A DNA stretch of 64,000 nt. It comes from Bacillus andreraoultii (GTDB taxonomy: Bacteria; Bacillota; Bacilli; Bacillales; Caldibacillaceae). The stretch lies in assembly GCF_001244735.1 (NCBI RefSeq), contig NZ_LN868937.1, positions 1,174,894-1,238,893 of the forward strand, written 5' to 3'. The first letter of the stretch is position 1. Every line of letters starts with the position of its first letter. Under the pieces are notes generated by a model that saw only the letters and a program-made list of their open reading frames with translations, was not told the origin of the DNA and ran no database searches. Below are positions 1 to 9,540 of the stretch, one piece after another. A program made the translations under genes and the position numbers.

Positions 1-882
1 GGGGCTGGATTAAACCAAGCTGTGACGTACTCATTAACGAGTGAAGAAAAATACGGTCAATTTGCATTAGAGAGAACTGAACCAATTAAACTTGCTATGC
101 CGATGAGTGAAGAACATGCGGTTTTACGATTAAGTTTACTTCCTCATTTATTGGATGCCATCTCTTATAATAAAGCTCGGAAAAATGAAAACGTCGCTTT
201 ATTTGAAACAGGTGCCATTTTTGTATCAAACGGAGCGAACGTTCAACCGAAAGAACATGAATACTTAGCAGGTGCAATGGTAGGTCTTTATGTTAATCAT
301 CCATGGCAAGGCGAAAAAGTACCGGTTGATTTTTATGTTGTTAAAGGTATTTTAGAAGCGTTATTCGTTAAATTACAAGTGGACGAAATGATTCGTTACG
401 AAAAGGCAGAAATTGACGGAATGCATCCTGGTCAAACAGCCAAAATTTTATTAAATAACGCTGTTCTTGGATTTGTCGGTAAAATCCACCCATCGATGGA
501 AAAACAATACGATGTGAAAAATGTCTTTGTATTTGAGCTTAACTTAGAAAAGCTGTTAAATACAGATGTTGTTCCATTAGCTTACGAATCCATTCCAAGA
601 TTCCCGGGGATTACACGTGATATCGCTCTAATTGTAGATCGTAAAACAACAGCCGGAGAACTGGAACAAATTATAAATGAAGCTGGCGGGAAATTATTGA
701 AGGAAGCAAAAGTATTTGACCTTTACGAAGGTGAAAAAGTTGACGCCGGGAAAAAATCAGTTGCTTTTACCCTAACGTACTTAGATCCAGAAAGAACATT
801 GACGGACGATGAAGTAACAAAGGTTCACGAAAAAGTACTAGTTTCTTTAAATGAAAAATTTGGTGCAGAATTAAGAAAATAA
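1..882 (+). CDS. pheT: Phenylalanine-tRNA ligase beta subunit, 3' part (5' end outside window)
   Basis: The reading frame is open from base 1, with no upstream stop in the visible codons, so this is the C-terminal part of a longer gene. PheT pairs with PheS to charge tRNA-Phe in the cytoplasm. The visible ~293 residues hold the end of the catalytic-like core (AVTYSLTSEEKYG) and, over roughly the last 95 residues, the ferredoxin-fold anticodon-binding (FDX-ACB) domain beginning near YESIPRFPGITRDIAL and ending LNEKFGAELRK. A strong terminator follows directly. In B. subtilis rnhC lies between pheT and zapA; here only about 160 bases separate them and rnhC is absent. An internal GTG at 22 is not the true start. 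Confidence 0.95.
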   Translation, partial: GAGLNQAVTYSLTSEEKYGQFALERTEPIKLAMPMSEEHAVLRLSLLPHLLDAISYNKARKNENVALFETGAIFVSNGANVQPKEHEYLAGAMVGLYVNHPWQGEKVPVDFYVVKGILEALFVKLQVDEMIRYEKAEIDGMHPGQTAKILLNNAVLGFVGKIHPSMEKQYDVKNVFVFELNLEKLLNTDVVPLAYESIPRFPGITRDIALIVDRKTTAGELEQIINEAGGKLLKEAKVFDLYEGEKVDAGKKSVAFTLTYLDPERTLTDDEVTKVHEKVLVSLNEKFGAELRK

Positions 883-892
883 ATTGACGAGT

Positions 893-948
893 AAACTGCC
901 TCTTTTCATAAGCTGCCTTTTTAATCAGCTTGTTCCGAGGCAGTTTTT
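893..948 (+). terminator. Rho-independent terminator after pheT
   Basis: A perfect 10-bp stem (AAACTGCCTC / GAGGCAGTTT) runs into a T-run just after the pheT stop codon. Confidence 0.85.
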
Positions 949-1041
949 ACTTATTTTGCCCTGTTTTTGTTAATTTCCTTCCCATTATATTTTGTTTCGT
1001 GCTATGATAAAAAAAGGATTCTGACGATTGGAGGTATGGAC

Positions 1042-1293
1042 TTGTCAGATGTACGAAAAAACAGGATTCCTGTTGAAATATATGGACAACAGTATATGAT
1101 AGTTGGAACAGAACCAGCAGAACATATTCGCACGGTTGCACAATTAGTTGATCAGAAAATGCGTGAAATCAAAGGGAAAAACGCTACGTTGGATACAAGT
1201 CAACTAGCAGTTTTGACAGCTGTAAATGCCGTCAATGAATATGTAAAAATGAAAGAACAATTAGAGGAATTAAAAAGGAATCTTAATCAGTAA
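1042..1293 (+). CDS. zapA: Cell division protein ZapA
   Basis: This 83-residue protein matches the Bacillus ZapA family: an N-terminal IPVEIYGQQYMIVG segment, the core QLVDQKMREIKGKN, then the conserved LDTSQLAVLTAVNAVNEY and a coiled-coil tail (KEQLEELKRN). ZapA binds FtsZ and promotes Z-ring bundling at midcell. I chose the TTG at 1042 because the GGAGG at 1030-1034 is 7 bases upstream of it; the in-frame ATG at 1036 lies too close to that ribosome binding site. Open frame continues to 967 but those residues are unlike the family. The next gene, cvpA, is the usual neighbour. Confidence 0.93.
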   Translation: MSDVRKNRIPVEIYGQQYMIVGTEPAEHIRTVAQLVDQKMREIKGKNATLDTSQLAVLTAVNAVNEYVKMKEQLEELKRNLNQ

Positions 1294-1395
1294 ATTTGAA
1301 TAATAGTTAGAATAGAATGACTTTCTAACAAGTAAATACGAACAACTTCAACCATCCAGGTAAAGTGGAAATCTCAGATTAAAGGGTTGACATGC

Positions 1396-1923
1396 ATGCT
1401 AAGTTTGATACTACTTTTCTTCTTGTTTATCGGATTTATTGTCGGATTAAAAAGAGGATTTATTTTACAAGTAATCCATTTAACGAGTTTTTTTATCGCC
1501 TTTATTATTGCGATGATGTATTATAAAGATTTAGCTTTACGGTTAACTTTGTGGATTCCGTATCCAACGATTGGTGATAGTGAAACACTAAAATTATTGC
1601 TTGGAGCTATGAATGCCGAAGAAGCTTTTTATAGAGGAATATCCTTCTTTCTTATTTTTATTGCTGTGAAAATTGTATTACAAATTATTGGTTCCATGCT
1701 TGATTTTGTTGCTAATATCCCAATTATTAAGCAGCTAAATATTTGGGCAGGAGGAATACTCGGTTTTCTTGAAGTCTATTTAATTATCTTTCTAATTTTA
1801 TATATTATCGCCTTATTTCCGATAAATAACGTGCAGACATGGATTGATCAATCTGCGGTTGCAAAGGGAATCATTCAACATACACCTATCCTTTCAAAGC
1901 AAATATATAATATGTGGTTTTAA
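1396..1923 (+). CDS. cvpA: CvpA family membrane protein (YshB-like)
   Basis: A 175-residue integral membrane protein with about four hydrophobic segments. The N-terminus MLSLILLFFLFIGFIVGLKRGF carries the GLKRGF turn typical of CvpA proteins, which are linked in E. coli to colicin V production or export; the biochemical role in Bacillus is unclear. ATG 1396 follows AAAGGG with 9-base spacing; an upstream in-frame TTG at 1387 is a weaker start. It sits downstream of zapA as in B. subtilis, where polX would follow directly. Here a three-gene pilin-like operon is inserted before polX. Confidence 0.88.
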   Translation: MLSLILLFFLFIGFIVGLKRGFILQVIHLTSFFIAFIIAMMYYKDLALRLTLWIPYPTIGDSETLKLLLGAMNAEEAFYRGISFFLIFIAVKIVLQIIGSMLDFVANIPIIKQLNIWAGGILGFLEVYLIIFLILYIIALFPINNVQTWIDQSAVAKGIIQHTPILSKQIYNMWF

Positions 1924-1973
1924 CTTATGTAGCAAAAAGTCGGGTCCTAACACAGCTTGGCGTATTTGATTTA

Positions 1974-2018
1974 ATGAGCACATCTGTCTTATATAAATAA
2001 ACAGACGTGCTCATTTTT
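1974..2018 (+). terminator. Terminator after cvpA
   Basis: Inverted repeat ATGAGCAC-A-TCTGT / ACAGA-C-GTGCTCAT with one internal mismatch, followed by TTTTT. It separates cvpA from the pilin-like operon. Confidence 0.75.
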
Positions 2019-2065
2019 GTGTAATGATTTTAATTTCATAAGCCTTTTCCAAATGCTTATGTTCA

Positions 2066-2094
2066 TTGATTTACATAAGTATTGATGATACGAT
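2066..2094 (+). promoter_or_regulatory. Candidate sigma-A promoter of the pilin-like operon
   Basis: TTGATT at 2066-2071 and TACGAT at 2089-2094 are separated by 17 bases, about 45 bases before the first pilin-like gene. Confidence 0.5.
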
Positions 2095-2140
2095 AAAATT
2101 GGAAGACTATCTTTTTATAAAGGAGTGATAGAAACGGTTT

Positions 2141-2605
2141 ATGAAAAAATATCTTTTTGGTACTCCTTCAAATAAGGGCTTGACATTGGTAGAAATCATA
2201 GTTTCCTTAGCCCTACTGTCTATCATTGTTTTATCAATCATTCCTCTGTTTATTCACTCTGCACAGGCTAATAAAAATTCAAAAGAAATGATGGATGCAA
2301 CACTATTAGCACAAACAGAATTGGAAAATATCGTAAACATAAATGATCATGCAGAGCAATCGAATCTTGAATATATGTATGATGTAATCTTACAAAAAGG
2401 ATATAAAAAGGATGAAACATGTGAAAATTGCCTAGGAATAAATAAAGATGGCCACTATATTATCGTTCAACTAAAAAATATAAGTAAAAATAATCATCCA
2501 AATGAAAGTCCAACACTAGGAAAAATAGTTATAAAAGTTTACCAAAATGATCAGAAGCTAGAACAGGAATCCCAAATGGAGTTGGTCATCCCATGGAAAA
2601 AATAA
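2141..2605 (+). CDS. Prepilin-like protein with N-terminal methylation site (PilV/GspI-like)
   Basis: The 154-residue product has a short basic leader followed by the class III signal GLTLVE (G13 at the cleavage site, E18 at the +5 position) and a hydrophobic helix to about residue 40, the hallmark of type IV prepilins cleaved and N-methylated by a PilD/ComC-type peptidase. The rest is a small soluble domain with a CENC pair near residue 87. The ribosome binding site AAGGAG lies an unusually long ~15 bases before the ATG; no better in-frame start is visible. The gene overlaps the next prepilin gene by 13 bases, so the three genes are probably one transcript. The exact minor-pilin class is an inference from size and gene order. 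Confidence 0.75.
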   Translation: MKKYLFGTPSNKGLTLVEIIVSLALLSIIVLSIIPLFIHSAQANKNSKEMMDATLLAQTELENIVNINDHAEQSNLEYMYDVILQKGYKKDETCENCLGINKDGHYIIVQLKNISKNNHPNESPTLGKIVIKVYQNDQKLEQESQMELVIPWKK

Positions 2606-3045
2606 AATGCAGACTAATGAGAAATGACAACGGACTTACATTAGTTGAATTACTAGTAGCCCTTTCCCTCCTCTCAATCATCCTTCTATTTGCTAGCTCT
2701 ATCTTTCTCATGTCACAAAATCAAATGAATATCCAATCGAAAGAAGTTCAAGTACAAACAGAAGAAAGATTGGCTATGAATAGGATAACGAGGGATATAA
2801 GAAGAGCGAATTTTGTGAATGCTCGCGGACATCAAGAGCTAGTAATAAACAATACAGATATATATAAATTGGAAGGAACAGATTTAAAGAAAAATAATGA
2901 ATTGATTGCAACGAATATTAAAGTTTTCAATGTTTCTATGGATTGTAATCTGAATGAAGTGAAAGTAGTAATCGGAAATTTACCTGAAACAACCATATCA
3001 ATAAGGCTGGAGAACGGAGAGGGTGCGTGTGAGCTGGAAAAATAA
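2593..3045 (+). CDS. Second prepilin-like protein (PilW/GspJ-like)
   Basis: A 150-residue protein with leader MEKIKCRLMRNDNG, cleavage motif GLTLVE with glutamate at +5, and a hydrophobic N-terminal helix (LLVALSLLSIILLFASSIFL). The soluble part contains the RLAMNRITRDIRRANFV segment often seen in PilW/GspJ-like minor pilins, and two cysteines (MDCNLN, GACELEK) that could form a disulfide. Its start lies inside the end of the preceding gene and its end overlaps the start of the next, which suggests translational coupling. Likely assembled at the membrane as a minor pilin or pseudopilin; a partner secretin is not expected in a Gram-positive cell. Confidence 0.75.
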   Translation: MEKIKCRLMRNDNGLTLVELLVALSLLSIILLFASSIFLMSQNQMNIQSKEVQVQTEERLAMNRITRDIRRANFVNARGHQELVINNTDIYKLEGTDLKKNNELIATNIKVFNVSMDCNLNEVKVVIGNLPETTISIRLENGEGACELEK

Positions 3046-4501
3046 TGAACAAGGAATTGCTTTAACAATGGTTGTATTCATTTTAACAGTCGTCACGATT
3101 TTAGGATTATCAATTATAACACTTTCAATGAACAATGTTAAGATGAGTTCAGGTGAAAGGTCAAGCCAAGCTTCTTATTATATTGCTGAATCAGGAATTA
3201 ATTATAAGATGGACGAAATATATAAAGAGTTGGATGCGATAAATAAGGAAGCTAGTGCGGAAGTTTTCTTTCAACATGTTGAAGAACAATTAAAATTAAA
3301 CGAAATAGACATGTATACAGATTTCGAGAAGTCCTTTAATAATCAACCTAAAGCAGAAGTTAAAGTAGTGAAAGTAAAGAAAAGTAATGCAAACTCCAGT
3401 AATGAAAGAGACTATAAAATCATATCAAAAGGAGTTATAGGAAATCGTTCACGAACAGCTGAGAAGAAATTTAGTGTTGATTTCACACAAAACTCATCTG
3501 TGAATCTTCCAAACACGGCTCTTTTTGTGAATAAGAATATTGACTTATTAGGCGGCGCATATATTGACGGAGCTACGGGAATCAACTCATCTAGTCAAGG
3601 GGCAATTCGACTTGATGGTGGAGCGAAAATTACGGGGGATATTTTCGTCGGTCCTAATGCAAAAGATGATATTATAGACAAGCCTGCTTATATGAATATA
3701 CCCAATAAGATTGTAAAGTTAAACGAAATAAAGACATTTCACATGCCAGTGTTTCCTGAGTACCCAACATATCCAATGATAAGTGATGAACTATTTATTC
3801 ACAATCAGTGGAATACATATGAAGTTATAAAAAACGGCTCTTTATATATTAATAATTGGATGGTAAATAATTACACGTTAGATATGAGGGAAAATCTCCA
3901 ATTAGACAAAATAATTATAAATCAAAATTATACATTGAATATAAACATTGGCAATAGCAATCACAGTTTAGTAGTCAATGAAATGAACATGCCACAGGGG
4001 AAAATAAATATTATTGGAACTGGGAAACTTACAATTTTTGTAAAAAATAATATTACGCTAGGTGGAGGAGCTGAAATTAATTCGCCTAAGAATCCTCAAT
4101 CAGTTAAAGAAAAAATTAAACAGTTAGACATTTATTATAAAGGAAGAAATTTAACAATGAGTGGTGCTCAAAAAATCTATGGATCATTATTCGCTGAGCG
4201 TGCAAACATTACAATGACGGGAGGATCAGGTTTTCAAGGTTCAATTGTAACAGGAGGAACAGAGGTAAATATTAATGGCGGTACGAACGCCCTTACACAA
4301 ATTTTTTATGCTCCAAATGCAGCAGTGAATTTATCTGGTGGTGGGAAAATTGTCGGCTCCATTGTTGCGAACTCCTTTACTGGAACAGGTGGTGGATTTG
4401 TAAAATATGAGAAATTTCATGATGTAGAAGATTTACCCCCCTTTTTAGGATCGTCTAAAGGAACAATTTCAATACAGACGCAACCAACACGTGAAAAATA
4501 A
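3029..4501 (+). CDS. PilX-like pilus-associated protein with repetitive C-terminal domain
   Basis: About 490 residues. The N-terminus NEQGIALTMVVFILTVVTILGLSI is a PilX-type hydrophobic helix, followed by SSQASYYIAESGINY, the segment typical of PilX N-terminal domains; the canonical glutamate at +5 is absent, as is common in this family. After about residue 160 there is a glycine-rich part with recurring short strands (LLGGAYIDGA, LDGGAKITGDIFVG, LGGGAEINSP, MSGAQKIYGSLFAERANITM, INGGTNALTQIFYAPNAAVNLSGG; shown separately here), which I read as a beta-solenoid-like domain. GTG 3029 has 9 bases after GGAG; GTG 3023 is the alternative. It ends a three-gene overlapping cluster. A similar partial gene lies at the right end of the window. 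Function is probably surface display or adhesion through a pilus tip (inference). Confidence 0.72.
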   Translation: MSWKNNEQGIALTMVVFILTVVTILGLSIITLSMNNVKMSSGERSSQASYYIAESGINYKMDEIYKELDAINKEASAEVFFQHVEEQLKLNEIDMYTDFEKSFNNQPKAEVKVVKVKKSNANSSNERDYKIISKGVIGNRSRTAEKKFSVDFTQNSSVNLPNTALFVNKNIDLLGGAYIDGATGINSSSQGAIRLDGGAKITGDIFVGPNAKDDIIDKPAYMNIPNKIVKLNEIKTFHMPVFPEYPTYPMISDELFIHNQWNTYEVIKNGSLYINNWMVNNYTLDMRENLQLDKIIINQNYTLNINIGNSNHSLVVNEMNMPQGKINIIGTGKLTIFVKNNITLGGGAEINSPKNPQSVKEKIKQLDIYYKGRNLTMSGAQKIYGSLFAERANITMTGGSGFQGSIVTGGTEVNINGGTNALTQIFYAPNAAVNLSGGGKIVGSIVANSFTGTGGGFVKYEKFHDVEDLPPFLGSSKGTISIQTQPTREK

Positions 4502-4515
4502 TTGTAAAAGATTTT

Positions 4516-4556
4516 AGGACCAACCACAGTATTTTCATTGTGTATTGGTCCTCATG
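4516..4556 (+). terminator. Terminator-like hairpin after the pilin-like operon
   Basis: AGGACCAA / TTGGTCCT, 8-bp perfect stem, with a short weak T-run (CATGTTTT). Confidence 0.55.
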
Positions 4557-4697
4557 TTTTAAATGAGGAAATTCGTATAAATAGCTAGCAACCCATTTCT
4601 CCTTTTATAGAAAAAATGGTAAAGTAGAAAGGTGAAAATAGATATAGAGCTTAAGTATTTTAATCCAATTATTGCTCTATATAACGGGGTGAATTCA

Positions 4698-6416
4698 ATG
4701 ATTGATAGTAAAAAAGAAGTGATTCGATTACTAGAGACAATCGCGATTTACATGGAGTTAAAAGGGGAAAATCCGTTTAAAATACAGGCCTTTCGTAAAG
4801 CGGCAAATGCATTAGAACTAGACGAAAGATTGTTAATTGAAATTGATAACTTTCAAGCAATACCTGGAATTGGAAAAGGAACTGCTGCAGTTATTGATGA
4901 ATATATAGAAACAGGTCAATCAGAAGTTTTAAAGCAACTGCAAGAGGAGGTTCCAAAAGGACTTATCCCTCTTTTGCAAATTCCTGGTCTCGGCGGAAAG
5001 ACAATTGCTAAATTATATAATGAACTCGATGTAGAAAATGTAAATGATTTAAAACGGGTATGTGAAGAGGGGAAAGTTCGAGAATTAAAGGGATTTGGCC
5101 CAAAGAAAGAGGAAAAAATTTTAAAAAGTATTGAAGAATTAGGCATGCGTCCTGAACGTTTACCACTAGCTTCGGTATTGCCAATTGTCACATGGATTGA
5201 AGAGCAGTTAGCCGGAATGAATTCGATTGAAAAATTTTCACGTGCCGGTAGTATCAGGCGGACGAAAGAAACCGTTAAAGATATAGATTTTATTATCGCA
5301 ACAACGGAGCCCCACCTAGTAAAAGAACAACTATTAAAAATGCCGAATATAAAGGAACTGACTAATCAAGGAGACACGAAAGTATCATGTGTATTTTCAT
5401 TTGAATTCGATATTTCAGCTGATTTTCGCATCGTTACACGGGATCAATTCGCAACAACCCTACATCATTTTACTGGTTCAAAAGAACATAATATTCGCAT
5501 GCGACAACTTGCAAAAGAACGCCATGAAAAAATTAGTGAATATGGAATTGAACAAATAGAAACAGGAGAAGTACTCACTTTTTCTACTGAAACCGATTTT
5601 TATCATCATTTTCAGTTACCGTTTATAAGTCCGGAACTTCGGGATGATGGATCTGAAATCGAACGCATTGATGAATTAAATAATTTAGTTACTTTAACGG
5701 ATATTCGTGGTGACTTGCATATGCATACAACATGGAGTGATGGTGCCCATTCATTAGAGGAAATGGTAGAGGCATGTCGTTTAAGAGGTTATGAATATAT
5801 GGCGATTACAGATCACTCCCAATTTTTAAAAGTAGCTAACGGTCTAACAGAAGACCGCTTACGACGCCAAATGGATAGAATACATCAATTAAATGAAAAA
5901 TATTCCGATTTTACGATTTTTACTGGAATTGAAATGGATATTTTACCTGATGCGACACTCGATTTTCATGACGACTTATTAAAAGAAGTAGATTTTGTCA
6001 TTGCTTCGATTCATTCAGCTTTTGGGCAAAGTAAGGAAATGATTATGAAACGGTTACGAACAGCGTGTGAAAATCCGTACGTTAACATCATCGCTCATCC
6101 GACCGGAAGAAAAATTGGTAAGCGTGAAGGATATTCTGTACAAATTGATGAGCTTATTCAACTCGCTAAAGATACAAATACAATACTAGAATTAAATGCG
6201 AGTCCTAGACGTTTAGATTTACGAAAAGAACATTTAGTAAAGGCTCAAGAAGCGGGTGTGAAAATAATGATCAATACAGATAGTCATCACCGCGATACAT
6301 TAAGTAATATGGAAATTGGGGTAAATTACGCAAGAAGTGCCTGGTTGAAAAAAGATACGGTTATGAATACAAAGTCATTGAAAGAGTTACAGTTAATATT
6401 AAACAAAACTTCATAA
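4698..6416 (+). CDS. polX: DNA polymerase/3'-5' exonuclease PolX
   Basis: This 572-residue protein has the size and two-part layout of bacterial PolX. The N-terminal half has helix-hairpin-helix segments (IPGIGKGTAAVIDEY, IPGLGGKTIAKLYNE, LKGFGPKKEEKILKS) and a nucleotidyltransferase motif AGSIRRTKETVKDIDFII. The C-terminal half is a PHP phosphoesterase domain, with metal ligands in DLHMHTTWSDG, TDHSQ and NTDSHH. The family fills short gaps and processes 3' ends in base excision repair. ATG 4698 (MIDSKKEVIRLLETIAIYMELKG) matches the family N-terminus and follows GGGGTGA; an open frame to 4632 is ignored. mutS2 follows after 32 bases and is probably cotranscribed. Confidence 0.95.
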   Translation: MIDSKKEVIRLLETIAIYMELKGENPFKIQAFRKAANALELDERLLIEIDNFQAIPGIGKGTAAVIDEYIETGQSEVLKQLQEEVPKGLIPLLQIPGLGGKTIAKLYNELDVENVNDLKRVCEEGKVRELKGFGPKKEEKILKSIEELGMRPERLPLASVLPIVTWIEEQLAGMNSIEKFSRAGSIRRTKETVKDIDFIIATTEPHLVKEQLLKMPNIKELTNQGDTKVSCVFSFEFDISADFRIVTRDQFATTLHHFTGSKEHNIRMRQLAKERHEKISEYGIEQIETGEVLTFSTETDFYHHFQLPFISPELRDDGSEIERIDELNNLVTLTDIRGDLHMHTTWSDGAHSLEEMVEACRLRGYEYMAITDHSQFLKVANGLTEDRLRRQMDRIHQLNEKYSDFTIFTGIEMDILPDATLDFHDDLLKEVDFVIASIHSAFGQSKEMIMKRLRTACENPYVNIIAHPTGRKIGKREGYSVQIDELIQLAKDTNTILELNASPRRLDLRKEHLVKAQEAGVKIMINTDSHHRDTLSNMEIGVNYARSAWLKKDTVMNTKSLKELQLILNKTS

Positions 6417-6448
6417 TACATTAACGAAAACGAAGGGAGATTATCTCC

Positions 6449-8803
6449 GTGAATCATAAAGCAATAGATACATTAGAATTTAATAAAATTCGTAATCAAT
6501 TAATGGCCTTTGCCGCATCTAATTTAGGAAAAGAAAGGATTGAAAACTTATTTCCATCGACAAACTATGAGGAAGTGATTCGACTTCAAGAGGAAACCGA
6601 TGAGGCTGCCACCGTCATTCGTCTTAAGGGTCATGTACCACTTGGAGGAATTTTTAATATTTTGCCGGCAATTAAACGGTCGGAAATTGGTGGTATGCTT
6701 CACGTCGATGAACTCGTCCAAATTGCAAGTTCGATAAGAGCTAGTCGACAATTAAAGAAGTATCTCGAAGAAGTAACTGATGAAGAGAATTTACCAATAT
6801 TAACAGAATTTCATGAAAATATGAATCCTCCGTATGAGTTGGAACGTAGTATAAGTAGTTCGATTAGCGAGAATGGGGAAGTTTTAGATAGTGCTAGTGA
6901 AAAATTACGTACTCTCCGAACACAAATGCGCACATTTGAAGCTAGAGTACGTGAAAAACTAGAAAGTATTATTCGTTCATCAAGTGCACAAAAAATGTTA
7001 TCAGATGCGATTATAACAATTCGTAATGACCGATTTGTGATTCCTGTAAAACAAGAATATCGAACCCATTTCGGTGGGATGGTTCATGACCAATCTTCCT
7101 CTGGACAAACATTATTTATTGAACCTCAACCGGTTGTTCAGTTGAATAATGAGCTTCACCAAGCAAAAATAAAAGAACAACTTGAAATCGAACGAATTTT
7201 AACAGAGTTATCAAAAGAGACTGCAGCATATAGTGAAGAGTTAAAAGTCCTTGTTGAAACATTACGTGAACTAGACTTTATGTTTGCAAAAGCAAAATAT
7301 GGTGCGGCAATGAAAGCGACAAAGCCAGCGATTAATAAGGAAGGAAGAATTCGCCTTTTTAAGGCACGACATCCATTTATACCGAAAGAGGAAGTCGTTG
7401 CGAATGATATTGAACTTGGAACTGATTTTACAACAATTGTCATTACAGGTCCGAATACGGGTGGAAAAACCGTTACTTTAAAAACTCTTGGATTAATTAC
7501 ATTAATGGCTCAAGCAGGATTACATATTCCAGCACAAGATGGGTCAGAGGTTGCTGTATTTCAATCAATTTTTGCTGATATTGGTGATGAACAATCAATT
7601 GAACAAAGTTTAAGCACATTTTCATCTCATATGGTAAATATTGTAGAGATATTAAATCATGTTGATTTCAAGAGTCTTGTCTTGTTTGATGAGCTTGGAG
7701 CTGGTACAGATCCACAGGAAGGTGCTGCTCTTGCAATGGCGATATTAGATGAGGTTCATAATCGTGGAGCTCGTGTCATTGCAACAACGCATTATCCAGA
7801 ATTAAAAGCATATGGGTATAATCGAGAAGGAGTAACGAATGCTAGTGTAGAATTTGATGTTGAGACATTAAGTCCAACCTATCGCCTTCTAATTGGTGTT
7901 CCTGGTCGAAGTAATGCATTTGAAATATCGAAGCGACTTGGATTATCAGATCGAATTATTGAACGAGCAAAAAGCCAAATTCATGAGGAAACCAATAAAG
8001 TTGATAATATGATTGCTTCCCTGGAAGAACGGACGAAACTAGCAGAAACAGAGGAAAAAGAAGCAAGAGAGTATTTGAAACTCGCAGAAAAAATTCATGC
8101 AGACTTGCAAAAAGCGATGGTCGATTATTATGAAAAGAAAGATGAATTATATGAAAAAGCGCGACTAGAAGCGAAATCGATTATTAAACATGCGGAACAT
8201 GAAGCAGATGAAATTATTAAACGGTTAAGACAGTTACAATTACAAAAGTCAGTTGAAATTAAAGAGCATGAATTAATTGAAGCGAAAAAACGTTTGGAAG
8301 AAGCGGTTCCAAAATCGAAAAATAAAACTTCCATACCGACAGACAAAAAAGAAGTCCATCAATTCCAACCAGGGGATGAAGTGAAAGTGATTAGCTTCGA
8401 CCAAAAAGGACATTTAATTGAAAAGGTCAATGATCATGAATGGCAAGTTCAAATTGGTATTTTAAAAATGAAAGTGAATGAAAAAGATCTTGAAATCATC
8501 CATAGTAAACCAAAAGTAGAACCAAAGCCAATAACGACAATTAAAGGAAAGGAATATCATGTTGGTTTAGAACTTGATTTACGTGGCGAACGTTTTGAAG
8601 ATGCGCTAGTGAAAGTAGAAAAATATATTGATGATGCGTTACTTGCTGGATATCCGCGTGTTTCAATCATACATGGTAAAGGTACAGGAGCACTTCGCAC
8701 AGGTGTACAAAATTATTTAAAAAAACATCGTCAAGTAAAATCATTTCATTTTGGAAGTGCAAATGAAGGTGGAACAGGTGTTACTGTTGTTGAGTTTAAA
8801 TAG
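6449..8803 (+). CDS. mutS2: Endonuclease MutS2
   Basis: 784 residues, normal length for MutS2. The MutS-type ATPase core has Walker [17 protein letters not shown] near residue 333 and the Walker B/ABC signature region ([30 protein letters not shown]). A charged coiled coil (about 520-620) leads to a KOW-like segment and a C-terminal Smr nuclease domain with [12 protein letters not shown] and HGKGTGALR. MutS2 limits homologous recombination in some bacteria, and in B. subtilis it is also reported to act on collided ribosomes. The GTG start follows GAAGGGAG with 12-base spacing. Confidence 0.95.
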   Translation: MNHKAIDTLEFNKIRNQLMAFAASNLGKERIENLFPSTNYEEVIRLQEETDEAATVIRLKGHVPLGGIFNILPAIKRSEIGGMLHVDELVQIASSIRASRQLKKYLEEVTDEENLPILTEFHENMNPPYELERSISSSISENGEVLDSASEKLRTLRTQMRTFEARVREKLESIIRSSSAQKMLSDAIITIRNDRFVIPVKQEYRTHFGGMVHDQSSSGQTLFIEPQPVVQLNNELHQAKIKEQLEIERILTELSKETAAYSEELKVLVETLRELDFMFAKAKYGAAMKATKPAINKEGRIRLFKARHPFIPKEEVVANDIELGTDFTTIVITGPNTGGKTVTLKTLGLITLMAQAGLHIPAQDGSEVAVFQSIFADIGDEQSIEQSLSTFSSHMVNIVEILNHVDFKSLVLFDELGAGTDPQEGAALAMAILDEVHNRGARVIATTHYPELKAYGYNREGVTNASVEFDVETLSPTYRLLIGVPGRSNAFEISKRLGLSDRIIERAKSQIHEETNKVDNMIASLEERTKLAETEEKEAREYLKLAEKIHADLQKAMVDYYEKKDELYEKARLEAKSIIKHAEHEADEIIKRLRQLQLQKSVEIKEHELIEAKKRLEEAVPKSKNKTSIPTDKKEVHQFQPGDEVKVISFDQKGHLIEKVNDHEWQVQIGILKMKVNEKDLEIIHSKPKVEPKPITTIKGKEYHVGLELDLRGERFEDALVKVEKYIDDALLAGYPRVSIIHGKGTGALRTGVQNYLKKHRQVKSFHFGSANEGGTGVTVVEFK

Positions 8804-8861
8804 TATTTAGGTAATGGGAACGTAGATTAAGAGCACGACTAGAAGCAAACGAGGGATATTT

Positions 8862-9269
8862 ATGGCAAACTTTTGGGAAAATAGTTTGATTATACAGGCA
8901 GCATATTATAGTGTTGCGATCTTATGCACACTCGTATTTCTAGCCATATTTGAATTAGTGACAAAATATAATAATTGGGAAGAAATAAAAAAGGGGAATA
9001 TGGCGGTTGCATTGGCAACAGGAGGAAAAATATTTGGTATCTTAAATATTTTTCGCTTTTCAATTATGCACAATGATTCATTACTTGTTATGTTTGGCTG
9101 GGGATGTTTCGGTTTCTTATTACTACTTATTGCTTACTATATTTTTGAATTTTTAACACCAACGTTTAATGTTGATGAGCAAATTGCAAGTGATAACCGT
9201 GCCGTTGGTTTTATATCGATGGTTATCTCTGTTGGACTTTCATATGTTATCGGAGCCGGAATTATTTAG
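8862..9269 (+). CDS. DUF350 family membrane protein (YshE-like)
   Basis: 135 residues with four predicted membrane helices, the last two around FGFLLLLIAYYIFEFLTP and GFISMVISVGLSYVIGAGII. The two-fold layout (AVALATGGKIFG in the first half, AVGFISMVISVG in the second) is typical of DUF350 proteins. It occupies the position of B. subtilis yshE between mutS2 and lcfA. ATG follows GAGGGA. Molecular function is unknown. Confidence 0.85.
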   Translation: MANFWENSLIIQAAYYSVAILCTLVFLAIFELVTKYNNWEEIKKGNMAVALATGGKIFGILNIFRFSIMHNDSLLVMFGWGCFGFLLLLIAYYIFEFLTPTFNVDEQIASDNRAVGFISMVISVGLSYVIGAGII

Positions 9270-9357
9270 TTAGTGAAGATGAGAATAAGAGTTTCTAGTT
9301 AATGAATCAATCCTCGTTTAAATATATGGATTACATCTTTACAAGGGGAGGAAGCGG

Positions 9358-9432
9358 TTGGAGAAACTTGGCAAAATATTAATCATTTGCTGTGGTGCCT
9401 TTCTGTTACTAGGTATAATTTACTTTTTATAG
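9358..9432 (+). CDS. Possible 24-residue hydrophobic protein
   Basis: A TTG codon 4-5 bases after a strong AAGGGGAGGAAG site opens a 24-residue frame, MEKLGKILIICCGAFLLLGI then IYFL, that ends just before a strong terminator. The short basic N-terminus and single membrane helix resemble the first part of DUF2905-type small proteins, so it may be a genuine microprotein or a truncated remnant of one. It lies in the transcript of the DUF350 gene. Confidence 0.4.
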   Translation: MEKLGKILIICCGAFLLLGIIYFL

Positions 9433-9454
9433 ACATATCGACTTAAAGATAATC

Positions 9455-9503
9455 AAGCTTCAGATTATATCCGAACAGTTCGGATGTAATCTGAAGCTTT
9501 TTT
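9455..9503 (+). terminator. Strong terminator ending the polX-mutS2-yshE segment
   Basis: Long inverted repeat: AAGCTTCAGATTA, then ATCCGAAC / GTTCGGAT, closing with TAATCTGAAGCTT and a T-run. Confidence 0.9.
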
Positions 9504-9540
9504 CAAAAGAGAAAGTATAAAATTTCGTCACATCCACATT

